A stretch of 64,000 nucleotides of DNA from Triatoma infestans (taxonomy: Eukaryota > Arthropoda > Insecta > Hemiptera > Reduviidae). Positions 44,825 through 57,660 of this stretch are shown one piece after another. The position numbers and the translations under genes were made by a program. Position 1 is the first letter of the stretch; each line of letters opens with the position of its first letter. Below the pieces are notes generated by a model, which worked only from the letters and a program-made list of their open reading frames with translations, ran no database searches and had not been told where the DNA came from. Location of the stretch: the NCBI GenBank assembly GCA_011037195.1, contig JAAEAF010014807.1:186001-250000 (forward strand), read 5' to 3'.

Positions 44825-45839
44825 AAAAATTAATTTAGAAAATCGAGGTACCCTGGAAAGATAGTATCTCAACAGAAAACTGCTATAGAGTATTAGAAAA
44901 AAAAATCTTAGTAAATGAGTCATTAAGGAGGAATGTACAAGTCTTTAGTAGCGGACGGAGAATTGGGGTGCAATAACAACCGACCGCTTGGTCTATTGAC
45001 CAGTAAGGTAACTAAACATTAAGATTGATTTTTAGAGGAGAATCAAAGGTAAAAGACGGAAAAAGACAAATGGATATTGCTGGTAGCATTGGAAGTGAGA
45101 AACTTGTACATTTCAGCCACGTTAATAAAAAGAAGATAAATGGTCAAAAATAAAAGTTACTGACCTGGATACCTACAGAAAGATGGAAACGAGAAGCACC
45201 GAGATATGAATAGAGAATAAAGTCAACTACGCTACATTAGACATGAAGCGTGAAAGAGGATAGAATAGAAAGGAAATAAACCATGGGAGAGACGGCGACA
45301 ATCTTAAGTAATCAGTGAAATAAATATGTGCAATACATATTAACATAAGTTGCTTTTAATGCAATTACCATGTTCTATTTAAGAAAATTTTCTTAAATTT
45401 GAAAATTGCATAAATTTAATTGACCATTAATATTAAGAATTTGATACATTACTAAAGATTTTTTTGGGGGGGGGGGCAATGAACACTGAGATTATTATGC
45501 TCTGAGGTTGCATAATTTGTCCATACCTTATTCTTTGTGCTAAAAAATTATTTCCGAATTTATAATAATCGTTGTTTTTGTTTTTTATTAATGGCTGATA
45601 TTAGCGCTGGCACTACTCACTCACGCATTCGCTTTCATTCATAACTACAAGTTCTCCAATAAATACTTTCATCCTAATAAATACACTCATATCACAGAAC
45701 AAACATGCATGTACTATTAAGTCTGGATAGAGTACTCGATATTCCTCTATCCCTAAATCGTGAGCCTAAAGTCTAAAATATGTTATGTACATCTATATAC
45801 AAGTATAAACTATTTACATATAAATTCAAATTTATTATT
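44825..45839. other. Unassigned
   Basis: Continues the pre-insertion sequence of the preceding LINE. No family recognised. A G-run occurs at about 45467-45477. Confidence 0.3.
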
Positions 45840-46178
45840 TCCATTAAATTTTTTCATAAACTTTAATATCTTTTAAAAAAAATTTATCACTCCGGGCGAT
45901 GATAGCTAGGTCATCTTTCAGTGCTTCTAACAAGATATTGGGAATCTTGTTCAATTTTCTACTTCGTTGATATAATGGTTACTCAATTATATGTTGCACG
46001 GATATTTAGACATTACAAGTATAACAAAGTGGGATTTGTTCCCTGCCCATCATGTAACTATGTGATATCCGAGTATGGCCGATTCTGAAACGAGCGACCG
46101 ATTATCTCTTCTTTCCGAGCGGCTGATTTCCAGACTTGCAACGTGCCTTTTATAGTTCTTAGTTTCTTGTTTGATACT

Positions 46179-46865
46179 TGTAGTGGAATCAATTGTAGTG
46201 ATTCCTGAGGTATGAAGTTAGATGTCTTGAAGAGGGATTTATTAGGCGGAAATTAGTTTAGAGAGTTATTGCTTGAATTACTAACACTGAATTTATAAAA
46301 ATAGAATATATTCTAACAATAATTTGAATGAGCCTAATGGTAACTACAGTTAATATGAGTTGATAAAAGTAAGTAAATAATTTTAAGAGTTAAATAACAA
46401 ATAATTTAAAATGATTATAATAAATAAACTAATTTGCACAACTATAAAAATAAATATAAGATAAACCTTGTATAGGGACGCGCTCGGAACTCAAGTATAA
46501 CTGCTGCTGTAAAATGATACTGATATAATGATGTGGCTACTCGTATAATGATGAATGATATAATGATCCCCTCTTCCAGTGGGGCGAAGTTTATATTAGT
46601 CTTACTCACACACTGTCAAGTGTGTAAGTAAGTTCTCACACTAAGACATCTCTAGTAGCGTGCGACTTTGTGCGACCTTGGTTAGGTCGGCGACCAGTGA
46701 TTCAGGTCAGTGGCCAGATTTGGTCGCCCATCGGCGACATTCAACGACCAGGTGGCTTCTGTTCAATAGACAGGGATTTATCGGTGCTTGTGGGGCCACT
46801 AGTTATAAATTATTCTTTCCTTTTGTTATATTTTATGAATGCTTTGACATTGCTATGTCATTACA
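46179..46865 (-). mobile_element. Solo LTR (family 1), left arm
   Basis: 687 bp, TGTAGTGGAATC...TGTCATTACA on the plus strand, flanked by TACT at 46175-46178 and 46866-46869. Homologous to the LTRs at 25662-27291. Inserted in a LINE before the inverted duplication occurred. Confidence 0.88.
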
Positions 46866-47002
46866 TACTGCTGATCATTCCCTCTGCAAATTTTAGTAAA
46901 CATATGTTTTTACTATGCGCCATGCTGGCTGCTTCTTTTGCGACAGAGTCGGCAGCAATGCTGCCAGAAATCGCTGTTAGTGATTGGTCTATGGCCAGAT
47001 AG

Positions 47003-47030
47003 GATTTGGATAATGTAGGATATCCAAATC
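47003..47030. repeat. 10-bp inverted repeat
   Basis: GATTTGGATA and TATCCAAATC separated by 8 bp, at the 5' edge of the LINE remnant; the same structure occurs in the right arm near 59228-59255. Confidence 0.7.
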
Positions 47031-48390
47031 AATGAGTTACCTATGTGCTGCATATTTTTTACAACACCTAACGAACATAATATATTAATATAATTGATAC
47101 AAATACATCAAGTAGAAAAGAAAGATAAGGTAATTAAACATAAAATAAAAACTACGTACTTAATAATTACATAAAAAATATAAGGGGTCCTTAATAGATC
47201 ACTCTGGCTCTGGAAATGTTGCCATTATAAGCTGACACGTGGACAAATCTATTTCCTCAACTGATTTTTTTAGAGCCGCAATATCATAGACAGGGTTACC
47301 GGTTATGTATTTGTAAAGTTCGTTATTGTTGCTTTTATTGGATTATTGCTTTTTTTTTCAATACCAGAAGGAAATAGGTGGGATTCAGTTACGCTTGAGA
47401 ACCTCACTGTTCGGTGGATGCCGAACAAGATCGTAAGAACGGTGCTGGACTGATTGGAAAGGCGTGGTATTTCAGTGGCATGGCTATATCCAAGGAAATA
47501 CTAGGGTCTACTTCCGTAAGCAGTAAGCAAGGGCCTTGAAGAAATGTTGGAACCTGGAAGAGTAATAATGGAGGATTTGCTTTAAATGGAATTTAGAAAA
47601 GAATGGGAACCGCTAAAAATGGAAGCACATTTCAAGAAAGAAGAAAGATTCTTTGCATTCTTTGCAAAATTAAATGATAGTTAATTCTTTTTAATTAGCG
47701 AAGGGTAAAGAAATCTCGTTACTGTTTACCTCGATTAAATGAAAAACGCACAAACTTTTAACTCAACGTTGAATTAAAGCAAAGGTAACCTTTCATTAAT
47801 TTCTCATGAAGGAAAATTAGGGAAAAATATTCATGCTAAATTAATAATAAACATTTCATGAAAACGTTATTAATATTTTATGCAAGAAAACAAGAATTTA
47901 TATATATATAAAAAAAAAGGTGAAGAAAAAGGAGAACAACAACATCCAAGTTACAAGTGAAATGAGCTAGAATATTGTAATACCAAGCATGAGACAACCG
48001 TAGTCGCTAGTAACAGTGGAAGTCCTTTGCTTTTACGAGCTTATTTCCTTTTTAGCTTTACTAGAAAACGTTGGCTCAAGCCTCTCGTATCCAGGAGCTT
48101 GCCACACTCCACAACAATATAATACGGTGTACAATTTCATGGAGCATTAAAAAGCCCACACTGAACTTACTCACAAAATATCTTCCATAGTCATTCCTTT
48201 TTAAATTGTAATAAGTTTAAATTAGTGTTTGCACAGTTTAAGTCTTGTACAGACACAAAACACTTAATGATCTACTTTCATTTTTTTTCTTTTTTGTTTT
48301 TTACCCTTTTATAATATCGCTCCTTTGATGGACTGTTTTTTTTTTTAGAAAGAATAACTTATTAAAGATAAACCCATTTTACATTTATTT
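47031..48390. other. Left-arm segment without recognised gene
   Basis: Contains one open patch near 47400-47640 (WMPNKIVRTVLD, RRGISVAWLYPRKY) that reads like a decayed coding region but matches no family I can name. The rest is AT-rich. Confidence 0.35.
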
Positions 48391-48397
48391 AAAACTA

Positions 48398-48602
48398 AAA
48401 ATCTGGTGTAAAAAGTAGAGATACATTTTGTTAGCACCTACAGTTAGTGTAAGAAGTGATTACATTATAGTACAGAAGAATGTACCAATAACACTAAACA
48501 ACCCCCCCCACCCAAACTAGAAATCTAATCTCAGAAAACCCTAAAACTATATGTTTTGGAAAAATATTTCAAATACAACCGATACGTTTATATCTAGCAA
48601 TC
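48398..48602 (+). repeat. Family H 5' end, left arm
   Basis: AATCTGGTGTAAAAAGTAG followed by body motifs (TATGTTTTGGAAAAATATTTC near 48550). It is cut by the composite SINE and continues at about 49482-49850. Confidence 0.6.
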
Positions 48603-48603
48603 C

Positions 48604-49480
48604 AGCGCGCAACGGGTATCTGTTGCATGCAGTTACTTAGGGAATAGCCAAGCCACGGGTTACCACAGCTCACTACTCCATACCTTTCGTCAGAATAGTA
48701 CACAGTACACTCTATTTTTTACAGACCAGGACAAACACAGTACACAAACTAGAGGCTCCGCCTCCAATTATTCACGTAGATTGTAAATTGCTGTAAGGAG
48801 TTACTCTACACTGCGATGTAAAAGATCTATAGCGCTTCCCGGAGCCTTCACCAATGCACACCCCAGCCTCCAAGCAGATTTCTCTAGCTATAGGAAACAC
48901 TGCCCATCACCGGACAGTAAATTGTAGAGGCACCTTGGAAGAGAAAATCTAAGGGCAGCTTGTTGGGTTCGAACCCAACTCTGCGTTGCTAGCCCAGCGC
49001 GCTACCACTGAGCTAATCCCTTCCTTCTCCCTTGGCTTTCGCCAATTAACTAGGGACGGAAACCCTAGTTTGTGAACTGCGTTTGTTCTTGTCTGTAAAG
49101 TGTTGAGTGTATATAGTTTTAGCATACCTATTTCGTACGGTTCTGACAAAGTGCATAGAGTACTGAGCTGTGGAAACCCGTGGGGTCGCTTCTCCCCAAG
49201 TAACTGCATGCAACAGATACCCCTTGCGGGCAATAATTGGCGTAAGGGATTAGTTCAGTGGCAGAATGCAGAACTAGAAACGCGGAGGTCCCGGGTTCGA
49301 ATCCAGCATGCTATCCTTAGATTTTCTCTTCCTAGGAACCTCTACAGCACACTGTCCGGTGATGGCCAATGTTGTGTGTAGCTAGAGAATACTGTTCGGA
49401 TGCCGGCAGTGCACTGAGAAAGCTCCGGAGGGCACAATATTTCAGGTCGCAGTGCAATAATCCCCTATAATAATCTAGGA
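48604..49480 (+). mobile_element. Composite SINE (plus) containing a second composite SINE (minus)
   Basis: The outer element has its 5' module at 48604-48772 and its tRNA head and tail at 49239-49480 (GGGATTAGTTCAGTGGCAG, GGGTTCGAATCC). The inner element, 48773-49231, runs on the minus strand. The target repeats are AATTATT (48766-48772) and AATAATT (49232-49238); the right-arm copy shows AATAATT on both sides. The outer element's flanks AATCCAG/AATCCCAG may be its own TSD. Confidence 0.85.
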
Positions 49481-49481
49481 A

Positions 49482-50600
49482 TCCCAGTGTAGGGAAAACG
49501 ATTCCGTTTTCTGGAAGTTCCATAAAGGTCAAAAACCAATGTTATAAGGTCGCTTTTACATTTAACAGATTTTCTTCAAATAAATAGTTTTAGCAACGTT
49601 TACAATGTACCGAAATATTATATAATGGTAAAATTAACATTAATCGTACAAAATAAGTACATTAGAAGAGATATTGACGTTACTGTTCCCCCGAGAAAAA
49701 AAAACCCTCAAAATATCAATTTTCCTAGAAAAATGTTTCGAATAAAAGTGTAAATATTACATACGTATCTGTTCAAAGAAAATCGTTCGAGTCGTTTCCG
49801 TGAAGTCTCAAAAAATTGGAAAAAATTAAACCTTCCAAAGTAAGTTTGTTTTGTTTTTCAACACAGATATAGAATTTCTATAAATGCCTAAATATAATCC
49901 TTATATAGAAATAAAATATTAAGAATATACATATTTAGTTTGAATTTACTTAAAAAAACTAGTCTATTCAATCAATTATTAAGTGACTAACGCCCACTCT
50001 TATAACTTGACCCTTAATAATATGGTAAGATTTTAATATTCAATCAAGTTAAATAACTTTGTAGTTATCTAGATCTTTAAATCATCAATCAACGGAAGTT
50101 AATTACAGAAAAAAATGTAAATGACAGCCTGCAGATCGTAGATTGATTGCCTATAATTTGAAAGAAGGCCTATTTGACTGAAAGAACTAGTAAACTGTCC
50201 CTTGCCTTAAGTAATTTTTACCGTAAAATACTATGAATTTTATTGCAAAATTTAAAGTGTTTGAAATAGAAAACTTGCTTTAATGTAATTCCTCAATTTG
50301 TCATTAAAATATATATATATTTTTTTAATATGAATAAAGAAATTAAACCAATTTATAGGAATAAATATCTGAATTATTTTAAAAGGGACTGAGGAGAACG
50401 GTTCTCTATTGGTTATGAAGGTTATTGTATCAAATATTTAGAAAAATACAGTAAGAATTAATTATTGATTAACAGTATCGGAGTTAAGTTCTTCTGAATA
50501 TGTATCTGAGTTTTTGATTGCATTTATATATATTCGTTCTTTTATCCACCTGCTATGAAATTCTTCTCTTTACCTCATATTTTTAAATTTTCAAAATCTG
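49482..50600. other. Left-arm family H body, then AT-rich DNA
   Basis: 49482-49850 carries family H body strings (TTCGAATAAAAGTGTAAATA; AAAGAAAATCGTTCGAGTCG). From 49850 to 50600 nothing is recognised. Confidence 0.45.
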
Positions 50601-51317
50601 GTTGGTAATTATTTAAAGTGGACAGTTTTTTTTTTGTTTTTTTTTTTCAGCATTATGCCCTTATCCGTGTTCTTCCACTCTATATATCAAATGTCTTTTT
50701 AATTTTGTCATGTGTAACTTCCTTCATGCAGTTTGGTATTCTATTTTGTAGATCGTATGTTTTTTTATTATATATAATTTTTAATAGTAGTCCACTATTC
50801 TCTGTGGTGTTGCAGTGTTCCCACCTATTTATTTTCCAAGATTATAGTGTAAAGTTGTCATGTTTTGAAGTTTACCATTTCTTATTTTTGTTCCTTGATA
50901 AAGACAATATATTATATTTGTCGAAACGTTGGCCAAAATATAAGTTTTATTTTTAAAAACACCGAATCTCACTGAATTCATCCATCATTTAAGAACAGTC
51001 GAAAAAAATCTTCCATTCTTTACAGTATTAAATACCGTTGGTTTTGGGTGATTAAATTATAAATTCTGATTTATATAACATCAAAAAAAAAAATAATCTT
51101 CGAAGACTGCCAATCAATGGTGGAACACCAACGATGGAGTGGGGCAACTTCCTAATACTACAATATTATAGCTGAGAAAAATTAATATTAAATAATGAAA
51201 TTTGAAATGGAAATAATTATTGAAAATCTTAGACAAAAGTCAAAGAAAATATAAAAAAAAGGGCTGGGGAAATAAAGTACAAATAAAAGAATACACTTAT
51301 ATTGGCAAAGAGAAAGC
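50601..51317. other. Left-arm segment with hydrophobic ORF and a GAAACGTTGG hairpin
   Basis: The 112-aa ORF at 50618-50956 (85 aa in the other arm) is Phe/Leu-rich and probably not coding. At 50895-50940, GACAATATATTATATTTGTC forms a hairpin followed by GAAACGTTGGCC, a type of motif often seen near retroelement ends; it lacks a hammerhead core. Confidence 0.35.
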
Positions 51318-51329
51318 TAAAATACATTA

Positions 51330-51747
51330 GATGTAGATTGTTGTAGGGGATTGTTGCGCTGCGAACTGAAAGATCTATTGTGCATACCCTGGAGCCTTCT
51401 CCAATGCACAGCCGGCCTTCAAACAGTGTTCTCTAGCTACAGACAACACTGCCCATCACCGGACAGTGAATTGTGGAGGCTCGAAGGAAGAGAAAATCCT
51501 TCGCCAGAGGAGAAATCCAGCGCGCTACCACTGAGCGAATCCCTTCTTTCTCACTTGGCTTTCGCCAATTAACTAGGGACGGAGACCCTATTTTGTGTAC
51601 TGTGTTTGTCCTTGTCTGTAAAATGTAGAGTGTAATTTAAGTGTATTGCGTACTGTTCTGCCGATGTGCATGGAGTACTAAGCGGTGGTAACCCGTGGGG
51701 TTGCTACTTCCCAAGTAACTGCATGCAACAAGATACCCCTCGCGGGC
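51330..51747 (-). mobile_element. Composite SINE (family B), left-arm inner copy
   Basis: 418 bp. Minus-strand order: 5' module starting GCCCGCGAGGGGTATC, a decayed tRNA head, body, and 3' end CAACAATCTACATC. TSD TAAAATACATTA (51318-51329) and TAAAATATATTA (51748-51759), 11 of 12. The TSD on the loop side proves the loop junction is original here. Confidence 0.88.
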
Positions 51748-54482
51748 TAAAATATATTAAAACAATTAATTTTAAAAACAGAAAATCTTGTACTAAGTAA
51801 TAATAGAACAAAACCGGATCAACTGATGAAGGGGAAACTAATATTATTTTGTGTTTACAAGATTTTTCACACAGTATATTACAATAAATTTCAATTCTTA
51901 ACATTTAGTTATTGCATCATTTTGTTCGTTTGAAAGGTCCAAACTTTGATCTTTTCCAAACTACGCACTCAACAAAGTAGCAGCAGTGTTATCAGATGGC
52001 AGCTAGGTCATTACACAGATGGCGGAGTTCAATTTGATGGCAAACTTCATAAATCGAAGAGAACCATCATCACCTTAACATCTCCCGCATGTATCTTCTT
52101 AATTATTCTTACTTATCTTAATAACCTGTTGCTTGCCATATAATGGATTCTCCTACCAAATCATAAATCAGCTCCTTATAGCTTGGGATAATAATCAGAA
52201 TATTGAGTATTTTCCAGATACTTCTATTTAAATTCATTCCGGATATACTTAACCTGGTCCACAAAGATTCTTGGCCACATTCTGATATTGTCAAGAGAAA
52301 TATCCATATTGGAATTATGTTTACTTAAACTATTATTTATTGTAGGGAATCAAAGTGTTCCTTTCTTTAAACACATAGGAGCTGTAAGTCTTGGGAAACT
52401 ATATACGGACATAATAAATATTTTGACAATACAAACTTGGTGTAACTTCAGTGTACGAGTATGTATATGAAATGTATAATTTAGGGCAGCCATTAGTTTC
52501 TCTGCATATAAAGCAAGATACATTGGCACATATATTGGCGGTTTAATTAATCTTTTTATAAAGAAACGGAACAGCTTCTAAATATCCTCAATGAACTCTC
52601 CTCCCCACATATGAGCCTAATAAAAATTACAGAGCGACGTATAGCATTGGATATTCTCAATTTAGATTTACAATGAAAAGATTATCTATCCATAAACTAC
52701 TTTCAGATAATGTATTTTTTTTGGATATCGCCAAAATTTTTAGCTATTTATTTATTAATTGACATTAATACTAAATATTTATGATTAATTATTTAATTAT
52801 TATGAATTATTTAATTGCTGACATTTATATTTTATCAGTTTATAATTATTTTGTGTCTATTGTTTATTTATTTGTGACGATTTATATATATTGTAGGCTT
52901 ATTTACAGATCTATATTATGTTTCTGAGTTGTTTATGAAGTTATAGAGTTCTTATGTATGTTTTGTGGTTATTTATAATAGAATTTAGATTCGGAGGTAG
53001 TGTACGTACATCCAGCTTCAACTATGGAGTCCCATAACAATTCTCTCCATTAGTGTATTTTCCACAAGCCAAAATGATGTGTTCCGCATCAATTTTTGCA
53101 TCAGGTGGTCACGGACATTTGGGATCAATCGTGAGGACTGAAGTTATGGTTGAACCTCAGCCTGCATATTAAGGTATAAAACCTCCTACTTTCGCTGAAG
53201 GCATGGAACCATGGCTTACTGGGAATGTGTGGTTGTAAACCGGTATAAAACGTTTCTTTAACATTCCTCAATTTCTCATATTCGACACTCCACTCCTTAT
53301 AACATTAGGCGTTTCCATAATTTTGAACGTCAGCAGCTAATAACATTTTATCTGTGGGTAGACCTGAAGAGGCCGCACTTCTCGCCCCTAGGTCCGCCAA
53401 TTCGTTACCAGACCCAGAGTGTTCCTTAACCCATATTGGGCGGACTTCCTTCCCTTCCAAGGCAACTTCTTAAGTAAATTAAATTGTACTGTTTGCAATA
53501 ATGTGAAGGATGGATTTTTACCCGGTTGCTTCAGTCTGTAGAGAACGCTTTGACAGTCAGAGAGGATAACAATAAGAGTGAAGCGAGGCTGCAAAATGGT
53601 GGGAGTTATTTATTGGTACTAATTCAGCGGTAAATATGGAAGCATATTTGTTTAATTTGTGTTGCGAAGTAGAGCCGGTTTGTGGGTGAAAGATCGCAAA
53701 TCCCACCACATTTGAACTCTTAGAGCAGTCAGTGTACAGATTATATGCGCCGGGATAATATTGCTCTATTTTCGAAAAAAGGTTAGCATTATTAATTGAG
53801 GGTAGAATGGAATTATATAATTCGTAAAAATCTGTTAGAATATCAGATAATGTTAAGACTTAACTTTGCCTTAGACATGAATTTATTTTAATGTCTATGC
53901 TTTTCTCTTTGATTTATGCATCAGATGATATTTTATAACCAGTCTAAAAGAATATAATTCTGATTTGCGACTAAATCTTGGTCTGGAACTTGGTAAAGGT
54001 TAATGGATTTGAGATAAAACAATTCTTGTAAATGTTCATAAATATATAAATAACTATGATAATAATACTTCAAAAAATTTAGTTGATTTTATTATCTCTT
54101 TTTTATGATGTAAATATTCAGGATAGCCGCATGGATAAGAGGCTTCTTCGTGCTAGTTCAATTGCAGTTCATGGGAAATAAAATCTTGTACGCTACGCTC
54201 GCAATACTCTTCTCCCCACTCCATATAAACAGTTTTAAAATTACCAAATTATTATTAAGCTGGACATATTTACTCCAAATTTAGTTCTCTTAAGAGTGCA
54301 TTTCTATATTATCATTTTACTGTAAGTTCTTGAATTTATTATTATATTATTATTATATATTATTGAATATATATGCAGTTAATATTCATTTCAAAAATTG
54401 TACATATTCATTAACAATTTATTTTCACAGCATATTTGAAATATTTAAAATGTAAATTTTGTAATCTTATTACATGTAATAT
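51748..54482. other. Loop of the inverted duplication
   Basis: 2.7 kb between the arms. Apart from a LINE relic at 53030-53780 it holds AT-rich DNA with short ORFs of no known family (65 aa at 51946-52143, 60 aa at 52288-52470). Confidence 0.6.
53030..53780 (-). mobile_element. LINE relic (RNase H) in the loop
   Basis: Minus-strand translation: RFTLIVILSDCQSVLYRLKQ (the DSQSAL-type RNase H motif) and downstream a frame with DAKIDAEHIILACGKYTN near 53040-53110 (HxxxxC motif). Strongly decayed. Confidence 0.6.
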
Positions 54483-54917
54483 GCCCGCAAGGGGTATCTG
54501 TTGCATGCAGTTACTTGGGGAGTAGCAACCCCACGGGTTACCACCGCTTAGTACTCCATGCACATCAGCAGAACAGTACGCAATACACTTAAATTACACT
54601 CTACACTTTACAGACAAGGACAAACACAGTACACAAAATAGGGTCTCCGTCCCTAGTTAATTGGCGAAAGCCAAGTGAGAAGGAAGGGACTAGCTCAGTG
54701 GTAGCGCGCTGGACTAGTCCCGGGTTGGAATCCAGCATGCTGCCCTTAGATTTTCTCTTCCTAGGAGCCATTACAACTCACTGTCCGGTGATGGGCAGTG
54801 TTATCTGTAGCTAGAGAACACTGCTTGGAAGCCGGCTGTGCGTTGGAGAAGACTCCAGGGCGCACAATAGATCTTTCAGGTCGCAGCGCAATAATCCCCT
54901 ACAACAATCTACATCTA
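54483..54917 (+). mobile_element. Composite SINE, right-arm inner copy
   Basis: Complete plus-strand copy: GCCCGCAAGGGGTATCTG at the start, module to about 54680, tRNA head (CTAGCTCAGTGGTAGCGCG, then the B-box region GGGTTGGAATCC), body, and end CCTACAACAATCTACATC. The loop-side flank lacks the TSD found in the left arm, so the duplicated segment ends exactly at the 5' base of the SINE. Confidence 0.88.
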
Positions 54918-56785
54918 ATGTATTTTAGCTTTCTCTTTGCCAATATAAGTGTATTCTTTTATTTGTACTTTATTTCCCCAGCCCTTTTTTTATATTTTCT
55001 TTGACTTTTGTCTAAGATTTTCAATAATTATTTCCATTTCAAATTTCATTATTTAATATTAATTTTTCTCAGCTATAATATTGTAGTATTAGGAAGTTGC
55101 CCCACTCCATCGTTGGTGTTCCACCATTGATTGGCAGTCTTCGAAGATTATTTTTTTTTTTGATGTTATATAAATCAGAATTTATAATTTAATCACCCAA
55201 AACCAACGGTATTTAATACTGTAAAGAATGGAAGATTTTTTCGACTGTTCTTAAATGATGGATGAATTCAGTGAGATTCGGTGTTTTTAAAAATAAAACT
55301 TATATTTTGGCCAACGTTTCGACAAATATAATATATTGTCTTTATCAAGATACAAAAATAAGAAATGTTAAACTTCATAACATGACAACTTTACACTATA
55401 ATCTTGGAAAATAAATAGGTGGGAACACTGCAACACCACAGAGAATAGTGGACTACTATTAAAAATTATATATAATAAAAAAACATACGATCTACAAAAT
55501 AGAATACCAAACTGCATGAAGGAAGTTACACATGACAAAATTAAAAAGACATTTGATATATAGAGTGGAAGAACACGGATAAGGGCATAATGCTGAAAAA
55601 AAAAAACAAAAAAAAAACTGTCCACTTTAAATAATTACCAACCAGATTTTGAAAATTTAAAAATATGAGGTAAAGAGAAGAATTTCATAGCAGGTGGATA
55701 AAAGAACGAATATACATAAATGCAATCAAAAACTCAGATACATATTCAGAAGAACTTAACTCGATACTGTTAATCAATAATTAATTCTTACTATATTTTT
55801 CTAAATATATGATACAATAACCTTCATAACCAATAGAGAACCGTTCTCCTCAGCCCCTTTTAAAATAAATCAGATATCTATTCATATAAATTAGTTTAAT
55901 TTCTTTATTCATATTAAAAAAATATATATATATTTTAATGACAAATTGAGGAATTACATTAAAGCAAGTTTTTTATTTCAAACACTTTAAATTTTTGCAA
56001 CTAAAATTCACAATATTTTACAGTAAAAATTACTTAAGGCAAGGGACAGTTTACTAGTTCTTTCAGTCAAATAGGCCTTCTTTCAAATTATAGGCAATCA
56101 ATCTACGATCTGCAGGCTGTCATTTACATTTTTTTCTGTAATTAACTTCCGTTGATTGATGATTTAAAGATCTAGATAACTACAAAGTTATTTAACTTGA
56201 TTGAATATTAAAATCTTACCATATTATTAAGGGTCAAGTTATAAGAGTGGGCGTTAGTCACTTAATAATTGATTGAATAGACTAGTTTTTTTAAGTAAAT
56301 TCAAACTAAATATGTATATTCTTAATATTTTATTTCTATGTATGGATTATATTTAAATATAAGGATAATATTTAAGCATTTAAAGAAATTCTATATCTGT
56401 GTTGAAAAACAAAACAAACTTATTTTGGAAGGTTTAATTTTTTCCAATTTTTTGAGACTTCACGGAAACGATTCGAACGATTTTCTTTGAACAGATACGT
56501 ATGTAATATTTACACTTTTATTCGAAACATTTTTCAAGGAAAATTGATATTTTGAGGGTTTTTCTCGGGGGAACAGTAACGTCAATATCTATTCTAATGG
56601 ACTTATTTTGTACGATTAATGTTAATTTTACCATTATATAATATTTCGGTACATTGTAAACGTTGCTAAAACTATTTATTTGAAGAAAATCGGTTAAATG
56701 GAAAAGCGACCTTATAACACTGGTTTTTGACCTTTATGGAACTTCCAGAAAACGGAATCGTTTTCCCTACACTGGGATTCCTAGA

Positions 56786-57660
56786 TTATTATAGGGGATT
56801 ATTGCACTGCGACCTGAAATATTGTGCCCTCCGGAGCTTTCTCAGTGCACTGCCGGCATCCGAACAGTATTCTCTAGCTACACACAACATTAGCCATCAC
56901 CGGACAGTGTGCTGTAGAGGTTCCTAGGAAGAGAAAATCTAAGGATAGCATGCTGGATTCGAACCCGGGACCTCCGCGTTTCTAGTCTAGCGCTCAGCCA
57001 CTGAACTAATCCCTTACGCCAATAATTGACTGCAAGGGGTATCGGTTTGATGCAGTTACTTGAGGAGTAGCGACGTTAGGGTTTCCACAGCTCAGTACTC
57101 TATGCACTTTGTCAGAACAGTACGAAATAGGTATACTAAAACTACATACACTCAACACTTTACAGACAAGAACAAACACAGTACACAAACTAGGGTTTCG
57201 TCCCTAGTTAATTGGCGAAAGCCAAGCCAAGGGAGAAGGAAGGGATTAGCTCAGTGGTAGCGCGCTGGGATAGCAACGCAGAGTTGGGTTCGAACCTAAC
57301 AAGCTGCCCTTAGATTTTCTCTTCCAAGGCGCCTCTACAATTTACTGTCCGGTGATGGGCAGTGTTTTCTATAGCTAGAGAAATCTGCTTGGAGGCTGGG
57401 GCGTGCATTGGTGAAGGCTCCGGGAAACGCAATAGATCTTTTACGTCGCAGTGTAGAGTAACTCCCTATAGCAATCTACAATCTACGCGAATAATTGGGG
57501 GCGGAGCCTCTGGTTTGTGTACTGTGTTTGTCCTGGTCTGTAAAAAATAGAGTGTACTGTTACTATTCTGACGAAGGGCATGGAGTGCTGTGCTGTGGTA
57601 AACCGTGGGAGAGTCGCTATTCCCTAAGTAACTGCATGCAACAGATACCCGTTGCGCGCT
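56786..57660 (-). mobile_element. Nested composite SINEs, right arm
   Basis: Counterpart of 48604-49480. The inner composite, 57028-57489 (plus strand, 462 bp), is flanked by perfect 7-bp repeats AATAATT (57021-57027 and 57490-57496). The outer composite (minus) is split around it. The inner head reads GGGATTAGCTCAGTGGTAGC and GGGTTCGAACC. Confidence 0.88.

Larger units (their letters stand above)
45840..47030 (-). mobile_element. LINE C-terminal relic, split by a solo LTR and by the duplication breakpoint
   Basis: Minus-strand translation inside the duplication (47002-46866): TAISGSIAADSVAKEAASM, then KFAEGMISS, an RNase H end. After the LTR it continues at 46178-45850: KQETKNYKRHVASLEISRSE, RLRIGHTRISHSYMMGREQI-like reading near 46100, and NKIPNILLEALKDDLAIIAR. 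Removing the LTR and one TACT copy rejoins the frame region, so the LTR inserted into this LINE. The left breakpoint of the inverted duplication (46171) lies inside it. Confidence 0.8.
46171..51747 (+). repeat. Left arm of 13.9-kb inverted duplication (ancestral copy)
   Basis: Pairs with 54483-60087 in inverted orientation; paired coordinates sum to about 106230-106259 along the whole arm. The outer part is almost identical (the 110-aa frame at 46670-47002 is unchanged in the other arm; about two differences in 600 bp nearby); inner parts differ more, with substitutions and small indels. The arm starts 4 bp outside the TSD of a solo LTR and ends exactly at the 5' end of a composite SINE. The LINE continues past its outer edge and the SINE has both TSDs, so this arm is the source. 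Confidence 0.93.

Noticed and set aside
46660..47002. Identical 110-aa ORF in both arms as a conserved gene
   Set aside because: It lies across an LTR edge and an antisense LINE remnant; identity comes from the duplication, not from selection.
50885..50945. Second hammerhead-like motif (hairpin followed by GAAACGTTGG)
   Set aside because: The strand before stem II reads CTTGATAAA, which does not fit the CTGATGA core; essential positions are missing.
50618..50956. Phe/Leu-rich 112-aa ORF as a membrane protein
   Set aside because: Low-complexity AT-rich translation, truncated in the other arm, next to a repeat-type hairpin.
54680..54735. True tRNA gene with A and B boxes
   Set aside because: It is one of many SINE heads; the acceptor stem does not close and the sequence continues into the SINE body.
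57240..57300. True tRNA gene
   Set aside because: Same reason: head of the inner composite SINE.
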